Below are positions 1-11,099 of a stretch of 64,000 nt of DNA, in pieces (within the stretch, counting starts at the first letter, position 1; the number at the start of each line of letters is the position of its first letter). Both the position numbers and the translations under genes were made by a program. Under the pieces are notes generated by a model, which was not told the DNA's origin, searched no databases, and saw nothing but the letters and a program-made list of their open reading frames with translations. Source of the DNA: Pictodentalium vernedei (lineage: Eukaryota; Mollusca; Scaphopoda; Dentaliida; Dentaliidae); assembly GCA_031216915.1 (NCBI GenBank), contig CM062293.1, positions 153,148,285-153,212,284 of the forward strand, in the 5' to 3' direction.

Positions 1-1520
1 GATGTATTTATGTTGAACATGTTGTCAAATGATGTTGGTAACTCTCCATTTTGCCACTCATGCATGAAAAGTAAAAACAAATTGTCAATGCCGTTAAATA
101 TTAAAATCTTATTAGCCTTAAATAATGGGCCCGTGTGGCTATTGATTGTTTTACATTAATTATACGCAATGCGCTGCTGTAATAGAATTAATTTACTAGT
201 AGATGGTGTATGACCCCATATTGAAATTGCATATAACAAATGATTATGTACAAGTGTATATTGATTTCCGGGCAGCTTTCAGAAGTATATTTTTCACTTT
301 ATTGATGCAATAAATCGCGATAGGGATTTGGGAACAGACATTGGATACATGGTGATTGAAATTTATGTTTTCGTCAACGTGTACCCCGGGAAATTTTACA
401 GCCGTTTCAGACATTGTTTTTTTCTACAGCCGTTAATTCTTCATTATTAAGGAAAAAGTTTAAGCTCGTTAACTTTGTGTGGACTGTTTTGAGGCGCATC
501 AGAATAAATTTGGACTTCTTTGTATTTATTTGTAGATTATTGCAACAACACCAAACAAAAATATTTACCAGTTCAAAATTGACCCTAGTCTGTAATGAAT
601 GCATGTTATGGTCTGGTGTATATAATGAGGTGTCGCCAACAAAGGAAAGCAAGTTTAATGAAGTACAGGGCATATATAGTTCACGTAGATAAGAAATAAG
701 ACAGGCCCAAGGACAGACCATTGTAAACCACAAGTATTTGTATGTGTCAGCGACTGATGTTTGTTATACCCAACATATTGACTTCTATTGGACAGGTAAC
801 TTTGAAACCATTTGTGGCAGATTCCACGAATCCCGTAAAATTTCATCGTTTTCAATCAAGTTTCATGAGGGATTGTATCGAATGGTTTCGACAGATCAAT
901 GAACAGGGCCAGGTTAGAATCTTTTGTAGAGTTATCATTACTTTCGGCTACGTAATTGAGAAGGTGCATCACTTGATGAATGGTCGAATGGTTTTTGCGA
1001 AAGCCATAGTAGTGTTTGTAGAGGATATCGAAATCTGTCAAAAAACTTGTTAATCGCTCACACATAATCAGTTCAAATAATTTTGAAAAGACAGGTAGCA
1101 CAATTATTGGTCTATAATTTCCAATCTCTTGAACATTGCCATTCTGAAATTTCGCTACAACTTTAGCTATTTTCATTTGATGTGGAAATACACCACGGGA
1201 GACTGATTAAATGTGTGGCAGAATGGTTTTGCCACTTCGGATATCGTTTCTTTCATGAGAAGGCTAGAAATATTATCGATGTCAGAACGAGTTCTCCCCA
1301 CAATTGTACAAGTTGTCAAAATGTCTTCCTGTCTGTTTGTCGGATCAATTAGAAAAATATTGAGATACTTTCTTCTTAGAAATTCTGAAAAGTCAGTTTC
1401 ACTAACACCGTCACTGATTGTCTTTCCTGTGTTTGCAAAATATGCGTTAAATGAGATGCTATTTCACACGGATCGCTTATTTCTTCACCATCGTATCGAT
1501 GATAAACGTTCGTAATACAC
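1..1520 (-). pseudogene. Decayed non-LTR retrotransposon (LINE), reverse transcriptase and C-terminus
   Basis: On the minus strand this reads as the reverse transcriptase of a LINE, broken across several frames. From 1176 down come RT block 'NYRPI..LPVFSKLFE', then 'YGFRKNHST', then 'ALFIDLSKPFDT'. Near 855-655 come 'WFQSYLSNRSQYVGY' and a GPVLFLIYVN block. The catalytic region reads FVGDTS where an active enzyme has an ADD triad. Below 400, phrases such as 'GVHVDENINFNHHVS' are the usual region after the RT in CR1/Jockey-type LINEs. The upstream part (to about 1520) lies in other frames with stops. No endonuclease domain is visible, so it is 5'-truncated, and it runs off the left edge of the window. 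It resembles the LINE at 32516-34620. The frame breaks and lost catalytic residues make it non-functional. Confidence 0.85.
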
Positions 1521-1690
1521 TGGCATGGCGGGGGTTCGAACCCACGCCGAGAGAGTTTCCTTCGGCACCAATTGCCTAGCGAAACTATACTGAACCACGC
1601 ACACCACACGGCCTACCGACAGGCCGAGTGGTGTGCGTGGTTCAGTATAGCTTCGCTAGGCGGTTGGTGCCGAATAAACTCTCTTTTTCT
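1518..1690. repeat. Palindrome built from two inverted tRNA-like units
   Basis: A tRNA-like segment (minus strand, about 1524-1607) is followed after a short spacer by an inverted partial copy (about 1612-1675). The minus strand has a D-arm-like GTGGTTCAGTATAG and a T-arm GGTTCGAACCC, the two internal pol III promoter boxes, with a long variable region as in tRNA-Leu/Ser. The second copy lacks the T arm. The arms differ at a few bases. It is more likely a SINE head that duplicated in inverted orientation than a working tRNA. Confidence 0.6.
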
Positions 1691-1770
1691 GTCCAGGAAC
1701 ATCATTAAATAGGATGGCTGTCCACTAAATGTGTTAGGTGGAGCAATCAATATTCCCAATATGCTTCCCC

Positions 1771-1872
1771 AAGGTAGCAGGTTGAAAATATTGATTGGTA
1801 AATAATGAATATGGACTCTTCTAATTGCTGCCATTGAACTGGCATGGAAGATGTCACTATAGTTCAAAGGGT
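1771..1872. repeat. Single arm of MITE family R3
   Basis: The stretch from 'aaaatattgattggt' to 'gttcaaaggg' matches the right arm of the TTAA/CCCTTTGAAC palindromic elements seen whole at 54777-54994 and 26782-27012. The left arm and tip hairpin are missing. The neighbouring 1873-2230 holds no gene that I recognise. Confidence 0.6.
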
Positions 1873-2230
1873 CAAACATTGGTTTGCCGATATCATCAAT
1901 TTTAGAATCATTTACTCTGTCTTGTAAATTAAAAGTGGGAAAGTGATCAGGAACATCTGTTATAATGATTGCAGCATGGTGTGCTTTATTGGTGTTGTTG
2001 ATACAGATATGATTATTTAGCGTTGCCGAGTGTTCTGTGATTCTTGTGGGTCTTGTAATGGCCCACACGTATCCTTCACTAAACATATTGTCAAAAAGTC
2101 ATGTGTTTTCACATGGTTGTATATGTTCAGTAAATCAATATTGTAGTCGCCTGTATGTAACACCTTTTATACTCTGTCCTTACAGTAGCTCATGAGATAG
2201 TTTCAGTAAGGACTTAAATACCGTAGGTAT

Positions 2231-2472
2231 CCTACAGTACAATCATCGTAGACTACTCGTAATCCACGCGTGGGTAGTGATGACTGTGGTGTCCGCGCAT
2301 ACGTTTTCCAGGTAATAAAAATCATCTGCAGCAAAATTTTAATTAATGAACCAACGGGTTGTACTCGGTTTTCTGTTAATTCAATTTTTGATGATTATTC
2401 CTCTAACTGGTGTTTGCAATCCAATATTATTTCGTCCGTGGGAATACTTCCCACCCCGTGCAAAGTGACCAG
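2231..2472. repeat. Copy of TIR repeat family R1
   Basis: The sequence starts 'cctacagtac', carries 'gtaatccacgcg', 'ccaggtaataa' and 'ttttaattaatgaa', and ends near 'aagtgaccag'. The same ordered landmarks occur at 20524-20630, and in reverse complement at about 26530-26777. It abuts an R2 fragment directly at 2473. Confidence 0.65.
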
Positions 2473-2570
2473 TTAACCCTTTACCTAACATGAAAAGCAG
2501 ACGACACTTGCAAAAACAATTCTTGAATAACTAATTTTTTTCATTTTTTGTCTCAAAAACATAGGTTATT
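2473..2570. repeat. Left arm of palindromic MITE family R2
   Basis: The sequence begins TTAACCCTTTACCTAAC and runs to the 'caaaaacataggttat' segment. This is the outer left arm of the complete copy at 9163-9412. The tip hairpin and right arm are absent. Confidence 0.7.
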
Positions 2571-3173
2571 CCACACCACAAAAAACAAATAATTCCCCGT
2601 TTCTGTTTTATGCAGATAAAGACTGCGCACGGAGTCGGCGGATACTGAATGACCATGTTGGGGGAACGATTACAACGATTACGTCCAAGACGTGTCCGAC
2701 CTAACGTGAGAGAATATTTGAAAAATGGATCCAGAGATATGTCATTTCCTTGCTTTTCAGGTCTCTTGACAAGTGCGACGAAAGATTTTAAAGTTGTGTG
2801 GGGATGGGGGGGGGGGGGGTGCACTGATAAATATATTGTACCTCTAGACCAGGTGACGATGTCTTTTTTGTGCCACGTATTACAACCTTAAATGAACAAA
2901 TGCACGAACATCCACTCAACTCTCTTTTTTGGGGGTGTACACGGAACAGTCGTACCAATTTCTTCTTCGTCAATAACCTTCCAACCCGAAAAAAACGTGT
3001 ATGTGTCTCCCGTGTCCAATGTTTCGCTACTTCTGGACCTTTGCACGCGCAAGTTTCTACTATCTTATTTCGATCTCAGCTATATTAGTCTTATTGCTAA
3101 CGACTACATGAAACAGGAGTGTGGACATGATTAGCGCATTCATCCTATGCGTAATACACTGCTTCACTCCCTT
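2571..3173. other. No gene seen
   Basis: Noncoding by appearance: overlapping short frames with no recognisable protein. It contains a pure G run at about 2805-2819. It lies in the presumed last intron of the first OATP gene. Confidence 0.5.
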
Positions 3174-3400
3174 CTTAATCCTTTACTCACTGCGTTTGCA
3201 GCCGACACATGTAAAAAGTATTGAGTTTTTAATTTTTTTGTCTCGATAACATAGCTTATGATACCTCGTTGGGCTCGTTCCAATAGGGGGTCATAAGCTA
3301 TCTTTTGAAACGAAAGATGCAAAAATAATAAAATTTGAATGTCGGATTTTGTGAATAGCTCTGGCCGATTTTGCCCCGAACATGAAGTAAAGAGGTAAAA
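3174..3400. repeat. Diverged R2 palindromic MITE in OATP intron
   Basis: It starts with TTAA followed by a CCTTTAC-like end, has inverted arms around a shortened tip near 3265-3290, and ends near 'gaagtaaagagg'. It shows clear divergence and a partly deleted tip compared with the 9163 copy. It lies about 95 bases before the OATP exon at 3495. Confidence 0.6.
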
Positions 3401-3494
3401 AGTGTATCCACCACTGCACTTTCATTCTTAAATATCAGTATTATTAACGTATTGGTATACCGTTTGTTTCCATTCTGTTTTTGTTTCTTCTCAG

Positions 3495-3838
3495 GCTGGA
3501 TGCCGGCACCAATTTTGTATGGATTCTTGATTGACACGACATGCCTCAAATGGAACTCGAAGTGTTCGAAAATAGGATCTTGTGCCGTGTACGACAATGA
3601 GGATTTTCGATACAAATTTCACGGCGCAAATATGGGAGTTCGTGGATTTGCTCTGTTGATACAGTATTTTGTATTGTGGAAAGTGGTCAGGTCAAACTTT
3701 TTTACCACTGTGAATGCTTCTAACACAGGCGTTCAAGGAGCACTAATCGGGACAGGTGATACGCCAGACGAAGCACTGAAACTGAACGCTGATGGCAATG
3801 ATTGCAAAAACGATTTGCCGAGTAATTCGAACTTTTAA
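3495..3838 (+). CDS. Organic anion transporting polypeptide (OATP/SLCO), last coding exon
   Basis: This is the C-terminal exon of a multi-pass plasma-membrane transporter of the OATP family, which moves amphipathic organic anions by sodium-independent exchange. A pyrimidine tract ending tttgtttcttctcag precedes the exon, with phase-1 splicing into a Gly codon (N|GC). The peptide opens WMPAPILYGFLIDTTCL, matching the conserved 'P.PI.fG..iD..CL.W' of OATP loop and TM11/12, with a paired-Cys stretch (CSKIGSCAVYD) and an 'FR' motif. It then has a final hydrophobic helix (RGFALLIQYFVLWKVV) and an acidic, Ser/Asn-rich cytosolic tail ending at TAA 3836-3838. Upstream exons lie outside the window. 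It is probably one member of a tandem OATP array with the gene at 47828-62249. Confidence 0.9.
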
Positions 3839-4262
3839 AGCTTTCTTCCAAGTGATATAATTCCATCTCTGAAATCATAGAGGTTGTCAATCATTTTACC
3901 GTAATGTTAATGGTAATATTTTTACAGAACATTAGTCATCAATAGGGCCATGCAAACCTTCGAAATGTTATTCGATTCGAAATCGTTCCGATGATTCGAT
4001 TCCATTCGGTTCGCGCCGAATCGTAAGTTTTCGAATCGTCGAGATCTTCTGAAAATCCTACCAAGTCTGTCCACTCGAATTCTTCTTCTTATCATCAGGT
4101 CTCCTGTACAGGACACTTGATGATAGAAGAGTTCAAGGAGGTTCCACTCCGAAACTACTCTGATTCTACACAGAATCGGATAGATTTTCCCACACAGACG
4201 AGTGGCCATCGCATACAAAACTTATGTACAAACTGGCAATATTTACAGTTGCAAGAAGGTAC
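3839..4262. other. Intergenic flank after OATP stop
   Basis: No gene. At 3965-4050 the sequence is rich in 'gattcgattc' and 'cgaatcg' with local inverted symmetry, resembling a hAT-type MITE end, but no second end was found. No clear AATAAA polyadenylation signal was identified immediately after the stop. Confidence 0.4.
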
Positions 4263-4535
4263 AATGGGAGCGGGGTGGCTCAGTGGTTAGAGCACCGGCA
4301 TTCAGCCCACAGTTCGGCCTTGGCAAGCGGTAACTGCATTGTGTCCTTGTGCAAGACAGTTAATCCCGATTGCCCATATGAGGGCACATTGGAGCTCTGT
4401 ACTAAGACGTACTGCACGTCCATGGTGCACTTGCCTTCAACCAGTACTGACCCTGCTTGTAAGGAGTTAGTACGGTGGGGAGTCTAGCATTTGCTTGCCG
4501 CACATCGGTGGTTCTCCCCGGGAACCAATACTATA
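4263..4535 (+). mobile_element. tRNA-headed SINE, diverged
   Basis: It opens GGAGCGGGGTGGCTCAGTGG, an A-box-like tRNA head, and the B box is decayed. The body shares with other copies here the core 'ttgtgtccttg.gcaagac', 'ttaatcccgattgcccat', 'ctaagacgtactgcacgtc', 'ccctgcttgt..ggagtta' and a 'ggtggttctccccggg' end. The 3' end is truncated, with no A-rich tail. Confidence 0.8.
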
Positions 4536-5375
4536 AAACGTTTGCAACTGCATTTTCTAAAATTGTATTTTTTACCTATTAATGTAACTGACTAAAATGA
4601 ATCATTAGCATTTTAAAAAAGGTGGCAATTTGCCAACTGGCAATTTGCCAGATCTTTGAAAATGAAAAATACAGTTCCAGAAAGTTTTTTATAGCCTTTG
4701 CCCCTAATAAACCCCAATAAATAAATGAATAAATTTATCATATTACTTCTCTGTTTTCTTGGCTTATTACCGTTTCATATATTTTCAATAAATATTAATT
4801 AGAGCTTCAAAACACCTCAGTTGATTTGATTGGTCAATTTCAAAAGAAAGCTTTCTGATTGGTTATCGCTGAAAAAGATCTGTGTCAAATTAATTCGGTT
4901 ATGACTTATGACTGCGTGCAGCTGTGACGCGTCACAGTCAAATGCATGACTTCCAAGGTTTAATTCCATTTTTTAACCCTTTTTTCTGTATAAAATATGT
5001 AGGCTTTTTGTGGTTTTTAAAAGAAAAATATTTCGGTTATGTACAATTTTAAATTCAAAACAATTACAAAAAATAATTGTTGCTCAGCACAGTGGCTTAG
5101 TACAGGTTTAAAAAAAGAGACGTAACCACAACTAGCAAGAAGAAATGTTCATAACGATCCCAATATTGACATTTACAATGTGTGTTGCAGAGCACAGCGA
5201 TGGATAGATACATTTCCTTCGGCACACACGTGGATATACACACAGAAGTGCATGCATTTAACGCATGCGCAAGGGTGTGCACAGCTAAGTTTTTTTTTGC
5301 CCAGAACATTTTTAAAGAATAGCTGTATGATTTTATACAGGGGAAGTTCAGTCCACCTTCCTCTATTGGGTTGAT
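4536..5375. other. AT-rich intergenic, no gene seen
   Basis: Short frames only and no family recognised. An AAT-AAA-type SINE-like tail ('aaccccaataaataaatgaata') at 4709-4732 suggests the end of another degraded SINE. Confidence 0.4.
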
Positions 5376-8150
5376 AAGAATGTTCCTTTTAATTTTTTCA
5401 CGTCTGTCTGACCATAGAAACTTAAAGGAAGTGACTGTATTTTTTCAAGTATGTTATCCGGTGGATCAGAAAGGACTGAAAAACAATGAATAAGTGTTGG
5501 TAAGGCGAGTGTTTTTCCAATTAAGGCTAGGTTCCTAAAAGACCAGTCGCTGAGAAGTTTTTTCCATTTTTTTCCTTTTGTCAGTATAATTTTTTTTACG
5601 TAGTACTCACCAAATAAATCGTTTTGGATGCCTAATATCGTGAATACACCGCTGTGATTCCACTAGACTTTTTGTTTTGTGTATATTTCCACCACGACCT
5701 CTTTTTTGGTCCATTCCATATAATTTGTGTCTTATCAAAGTTCACCTTTAGTGCCGAATGAACAGCAAATTGGTATTCAGCTTCCAATGCTGCGTTTAGG
5801 GAGTGGCAATGATCTTTTATAAAAGGTGTTGAGTCATCCGCGTATTGGCTTATGAGATGTTTGGAGTTATTAATTGTAATACCGTTAATTTCAGGGTTCT
5901 GTTTCAGTGATGCATTAAGTATTTCAACACACAGTATAAAATCATAAGGAGAAAGTGGATCACCTTGTCTATCTCCTCGTTGTAAATTAAACGTTTCCGT
6001 GCAGTGTCCATTATTTGTAACATAGCTAAAAATATTGTGATAAAAGGTATTAAACCAATTTATAATAGAAGGACCAAATCTGAATTTTTTTCAGGGTTTT
6101 CTCTATGAAAATCCATTCCAAAGAGTCAAAGGCCTTTTCGAAATCGAGCAGAGCTAGGACTCCTGAAATATTTTGTTTCTCACGTTTTTTAATTAGATCG
6201 AATGTTAGCCTTGTGGACTCCCCGATATAACGCTCTTTCATAAAACCAAGTTGGGTCCGTGATATAAGCTTTGGCAGTATTACTTTAATGTGGTTGGCGA
6301 TAACTGCTGAAGCAATTTTTGATTCAACATTTGTTAATGAAATGGGTCTCCAGTTCTTTATTAATTCTTTTGGTTTGTTTTGTTTGGGAATACATGTAAT
6401 TATACCAGTTCTTTGCGTACTATAAAGCTCTCTTTTCGATTATCCATAATTTAAAGACTTGATTAGGAAACACTCGATATCTTTCCAGAAGAATTTGTAG
6501 AATTCTACAGTGAAGCCATCAGAGCCGGGAGTTTTATTGTTCTTTATATTTTGAACACTGCAAGACATTCTAAGTCAGTTAATTCACCTTCAAGAGACTT
6601 GCTTTCCTCCTCCTCTACAAAAATTAGAAAAGGGTTATCTACATCGAAGAAGGCATCACTGTTGTCATTTGCAGCAACTGTAGGGTCAATTTTAGATGCG
6701 TACAGCTTTTGATAAAACAGTTTTTGCTCGTTTAAGATATCCTTTAGATTTTCGGTTTTCTCACCAGTCTCCATAACTAATTTAGAAATGATTTTTTTTT
6801 CTGTGTAGAGTCCTTTTTCCAGATTGCAGAAGTATTTTGTCGGGTTTTCCTCTTCAACTTTCCATTTTGCTTTTGCTCTCATAATCATTACTTGTATCTT
6901 TTTTGTTTCTTAGTGTCTTTAATTCTGTTTTCAAGAGATTCTATTTCGGAAACAATTTCAGAGCTACCCCCATCTAATTCTAAATTTAGCTGATTTAGTT
7001 TCTTTTAGATTTCTGTCATGCGATTGTTTGTTCTACGTTTTAATAGGGAAGAATAGGTGATAGTTTTACCACGAATCATTAGTTTCATTGTTTCCCAAAA
7101 CAACTGATCGTTGATGTTTAAAACATTATTGTTATTATTATGTTTATCGGAGTCACTGTATTGTATTATTGTTTCCACTATTACTGTTTTTATCGCCGAA
7201 ACATATTCCGGATCATTAACCCTTTACCCAACGAATCGCCCGCATCCGCCCATGGAATATGCAAATTCAGCAGCTGAAAAAAATATTATTTTTCGAAAAA
7301 TTTCAACAAAACCATATCATGTGACCCCTCTTTGGAACGAGCTCGTCGAGCTCGTTCCACAGAGGGGTCACATGATATGGTTTTGTTGAAATTTTTTTAA
7401 AAAAATTAAAAAATGGTAATTAAAATAATAAATTTTGACATCGTCTGCGTTGGGTAAAGACTTAAGAAGACTATGATTGAAAAAGTTAGATATTGGTGTT
7501 TTGAAAGAATATTTCTAAGTCTGATGACAACAGAAAATAGTCCAGCCGTGCCATTTTATTTCCTGGCCCTTTCCATGTGTAACATTTTGTTTCCGTATTT
7601 TGTCGTCTTCAAACATCGCATAGGTCAAGACTATCCATGAACTCATGAATTTTTTCATTAGCTTTTATACTATTTTGGTGCAAGTAGTTTTGGGTATCGA
7701 CATTGTAGGATTGAGGAACGTTCCAGTCTTCCCTAACTAAAATTGAGCAATTGCCTATGTCTTCTATCTTGTTGAAAAAACTTTCATAAAAAGTTAGTCG
7801 ATCGTCGTTTGGGCCGTAAACCGTTGCAAGGGTAAGTCTTTGATACTGAATTGTAATATTCAGAATGATATAGTTACCACCGTTATCTAGGTACACATTG
7901 TGTATTGTATATGTGAACGTGTTTCTGAATAGGATAGCCACTCCCCTGCTTGCACTCGAGTGAGAACTGAAAAAGGCTTCATACCCCCGTTCACACTTCC
8001 AAGAGTTCTCCACGCCCTAACACAAGTGAGTGTCCACCAAGAGAGTAATATCAAATTTTTCTCTGCAACGCGAAAAAAGTCCCGGCGTTGGGTAGTTTCT
8101 GAAGATAACCCCCGGCAGTTCAGACTTCCAATCACTATGCAACTCATTAA
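5376..8150 (-). pseudogene. L1/Tx1-like LINE, endonuclease plus reverse transcriptase, broken
   Basis: The minus strand carries an apurinic-type endonuclease start at 8147 (IGSLNCRGLSSETTQRRDFF). Further blocks follow (RGVAILFRN, TLATVYGPND, and VREDWNVPQS in place of the usual GGDWN). Then come the linker 'NPTKYFCNLEK' near 6850, 'NNKTPGSDGFTVEFYKFFW' near 6540-6490, the RT block 'LLDFEKAFDSLEW' near 6150-6100, 'GDRQGDPLSP' near 5975-5945, and the catalytic tyrosine box QYADDST near 5850. A C-terminal region of L1/Tx1 type extends to about 5380. Domain order and these motifs suit the L1/Tx1 group. Stops and frameshifts, a mutated endonuclease motif and a MITE inserted at 7216-7465 disable it. 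The 8151-8600 stretch upstream may be its 5' region, but I recognise no ORF1. Confidence 0.85.
7216..7465. mobile_element. R2 palindromic MITE inside LINE
   Basis: TTAA at both ends (7216-7219, 7462-7465), with CCCTTTACCCAACG inside the left end and the matching GGGTAAAG at the right. The arms are inverted, and the tip at about 7331-7361 is a near-perfect palindrome containing GAGCTCGTCGAGCTC. TTAA plus a CCC start is the target duplication and terminus style of piggyBac elements. It is nested within the LINE at 5376-8150. Confidence 0.8.
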
Positions 8151-8599
8151 TAACTGTGCTTATTTTTATATATATCTCCGCAACACTTTTCTTGACTGTT
8201 CATCTTCAATCCATGGTTGTTCGTAGAGGTATTGTGTAGTATAAAAAACATTGTAATCAGGGTTATCGTTTTTTTTGAAAAAACAAAAAGGAAAAGTAAT
8301 AACAAAGGTTTTGTAAAGTGGTTGATGTGGAAATAAAGCATTATAATCGGATTTATTCAAAAACCTATTTGCAGTGGGGAAAAACTGTATTGTGTGGGCT
8401 CCAATCAATTCAAGTTGGTCTGATATTAGGCCTATAATCTTCTTAATAAAATAGGAAGCATTACAAAGAAAATAATTATTGGACCACCCAATAAATAATA
8501 ACAAAACGTATTTGGGTTGGAAGAGCTGGGCAAAGCTATCTCAGTGATGAAAGTCTCTTACCAAGTTGAAAACTGATACGTTGCACCATTCCCAGAAAT

Positions 8600-9160
8600 C
8601 GCCTTTCACACTTTTTTTTCAACTCTTGCTACACCCCAGAGTCTATGACACCCCTCCACATTTTGCTATGAGTTGATTTCGTTTCTCGTCCCAGATACAT
8701 AGCCTATGACCCCTCACCGTAAAGACGTCATTGTGCTCGCTCCAGTGCAGTGCCATAAGCTGTGCCTCCAAGACAAAAAGAAAAAAGTTTTAATTTTTCA
8801 TCAAGTTCTGGCAAGTGTCGACTGCTATCTGCATTAGGCTTTGAGTCAACGAGCTGTTGCCAATGATAGCACACCACAGCAAAGAGAAATGTTCTTGTTT
8901 AAATTGGACAGAAGGTAAAAAGTTGGCTCAGTGAGAAAAAATCCCCTATCCCATGAAAGCTGGTATATTAGCGCTCCACATTTTACAGTGTTTTCATTTT
9001 TTTCCCAAATACATATCTTGTGACCCTTCACCGGAACGGGCTCACGGAGCTCGCCCCTATGCAGGGTCATAGGCCATGTCTCAGAGATGAGAAAAGAAAA
9101 TTTTGGTATTTCACAATTTTTTTGCAAGTGTCGTCTGCTAACCACATTGGGCATAAAGTC
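8600..9160. repeat. Two diverged R2-like hairpin units
   Basis: Around 8685-8800 and 8995-9115 the sequence repeats the inner R2 pattern: 'cat.gcctatgacccctcac', an imperfect 'gctc' tip, then 'cataag/ggc.atg'. Both are degenerate and lie immediately before the well-preserved R2 copy at 9163. No gene is present. Confidence 0.55.
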
Positions 9161-9162
9161 AA

Positions 9163-9412
9163 TTAACCCTTTACCTAACATGAAAAGCAGACGACACGCA
9201 AAAATAATTCCTGAATAACTAATTTTTTTCATTTTTTGTCTCAAAAACATAGGTTATGACCCCTCGTTGGAACGAGCTCGTCGAGCTCGTTCCAACGAGG
9301 GGTCATAGCCTATGTTTTTGAGACAAAAAATGAAAAAAATCATGAAAATTAATTGACGATTTTTGAGAATAGCGCTGGCCGGTTTTGGCCGTTACGTTGG
9401 GTAAAGGGTTAA
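9163..9412. mobile_element. R2 palindromic MITE, best-preserved copy
   Basis: TTAA at 9163-9166 and 9409-9412 brackets CCCTTTACC...GGTAAAGGG. Inner arms at about 9225-9330 are nearly perfect inverted copies, meeting at a palindromic tip with GAGCTCGTCGAGCTC. The outermost arms diverge more, with 'gcagacgacacgcaaaaataat' on one side only. There is no coding capacity. It is consistent with a non-autonomous piggyBac-type element. Confidence 0.85.
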
Positions 9413-9459
9413 CTATTGCCAGTGACGGCCCGCCACAACTGTAATTCTGTAATTAAAAA

Positions 9460-9835
9460 CGAGCTTAATTCTGCCACTAACTGTGTTAATATCGTGATAT
9501 TTGTAAAATTAATCAAACTCCTATTGATCGAGAGATCAACATCTGGAGCAGAAAAACAATTATTTTTGCATCCTATATGCAGAGATGCACCACACCACCT
9601 CAGTGACTACATGCGCGCATTCACAAAAAAGATTGTTGTTTGAAAATGGACAAAGGGTAAAATTTATTTATTGGTGTTTAAGATCACATATTTCTAAACA
9701 ATGGCTAATGATGACCACAACCTGGAGATAACGACAGGTTTAGTCAACTGTTTATACTCATGTTGCCCATTTCAGTGGAATTCCATCCCAAGCATTTTTT
9801 GACTTAATTCTGCCATTAATTGTGTTAATATCGTG
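9460..9835 (+). repeat. Local direct repeat unit R7, copy 1 and start of copy 2
   Basis: Landmarks in order: 'cttaattctgcca', 'gtgttaatatcgtg', 'gagcaacatctggagca'-like text, 'gcaccacaccacc', 'caatggctaa' and 'cattttttgac'. The start motif recurs at 9806, where copy 2 begins and is then interrupted by a SINE. Related text recurs at 10155-10510 and 11400-11665. Confidence 0.65.
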
Positions 9836-10150
9836 TGGAGGAGCGGTGGCTCAGTAGCTAGAGGTGCAGGCTGCAAGCCGAGAGGTCCTCGGTTCAAATC
9901 CCGCCTGCTGCAACCGCGTTGTGTCCTTGGGCAAGACACTTCACCCCCATTGCCCATGTGGGGGCACGATGACGCTGTGCACTAAGGCGTAGTGCACGTT
10001 GATGGTGCACCTGTCTTCAACCAATGCTAACCCTGCTTGTGTGGAGTTAGTATGCTGGGGAGCTGACAGTTGCTCGCCGTTGGTTTTCTCCGGGTACTTC
10101 GGCTTCCTCCACCCGTAAAACTGTCGTGGTCATGATTAGCCAGTGCAGAA
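9836..10150 (+). mobile_element. tRNA-headed SINE inserted in R7 copy 2
   Basis: The head has A box GTGGCTCAGTAGCTAGAGG and B box GGTTCAAATCC. The body contains 'cgcgttgtgtccttgggc', 'gcccatgtgggggcac', 'gtgcactaaggcg', 'ccctgcttgtgtggagtta' and 'ttcctccacccgtaaaactg'. The AATAAA-type tail is missing. It splits an R7 unit between 'gtgttaatatcgtg' and 'cagaaatatgtgacc'. Confidence 0.9.
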
Positions 10151-10154
10151 ATAT

Positions 10155-10510
10155 GTGACCTCAAACACCAATAAATGTAAAATCAATCAATCTCTTATTG
10201 ATGAAGACATCAACATCTGGAGCAAAAAACAGTTATTTTTGCATCCTGTAAGCAGAGAGGCACCACACCACCGCAGTGCCAATCTGTGCGCAAGATTCAC
10301 AAAAAAATTATTTTTTGGTGTTTTTGATCACATATTTCTGAACAATGGCTAACCATGGCAACAACATGGAGATACCACCAGGTCTAGTCAATTGTTTATA
10401 CCCATGCTGCCCATTTCAGCGGACTTCCATCCCAAACATTTTTTGACCAGGTCCCATTTTACCAGTAAGGCAGAGCTTGTTTATCATAGTAAACAATCAC
10501 TGCTTCACTT
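10155..10510 (+). repeat. R7 repeat, remainder of copy 2
   Basis: It repeats 'caacatctggagca', 'agcagagaggcaccacacca', 'ttctgaacaatggctaacca', 'gcccatttcagcgg' and 'aacattttttgacc' from 9540-9800 with moderate divergence. No coding. 10511-11100 shows nothing I recognise. Confidence 0.6.
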
Positions 10511-11099
10511 CCCACTTGGGGAGAGGAAGGGTACGGAGTTATCCAGTTTTATAAAAATCCCTGTCCCAAAGCCAATCAATCCCAGATACTCTTATAAGAA
10601 TGTGAGGTGTTAATTCAAGACTGCAGGGCAATTTGCAAGGTGGGACCAATGTTGTGTACTTTTTTGTTCTAGGACCAGCACTCAATATGATGGTCTCGTG
10701 GTTATTTTTGTGCATCCCAAGTTCTAAATTTTTTGACTTGGGTTAAGGATACTTCTGGGGTGGAATTTCATGCAGAAATAATTTAACAAAACTCAGAATT
10801 AATTTGGGTGGAATACATATTTAATTCAGAAAAGTGTCAATGTTAAAACCTTTATTTTAAAACTCATATCATACAATAGAACCTAATTTCTTATTGAGGT
10901 ATGCTCATAGCTCCTATATGGACTGAAGCTCTTAGCAAGGGCATATCAGAACTGAGCCAAAGCTCTTAAGTCGGCATGACAGCCCCGTGTGGAATATCTC
11001 AATGTAACAGTTGACACTGTGCTCTGTTAATTTCCTTGTCAGAATTTACTCTGCCAAGTATACTTTACATGTTAGAACTGAATCCGAGCCCCGCAGAGG

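Noticed and set aside
9836-9910. Functional tRNA gene
   Set aside because: A and B boxes are present but the acceptor stem does not pair, and the unit continues into a SINE body.
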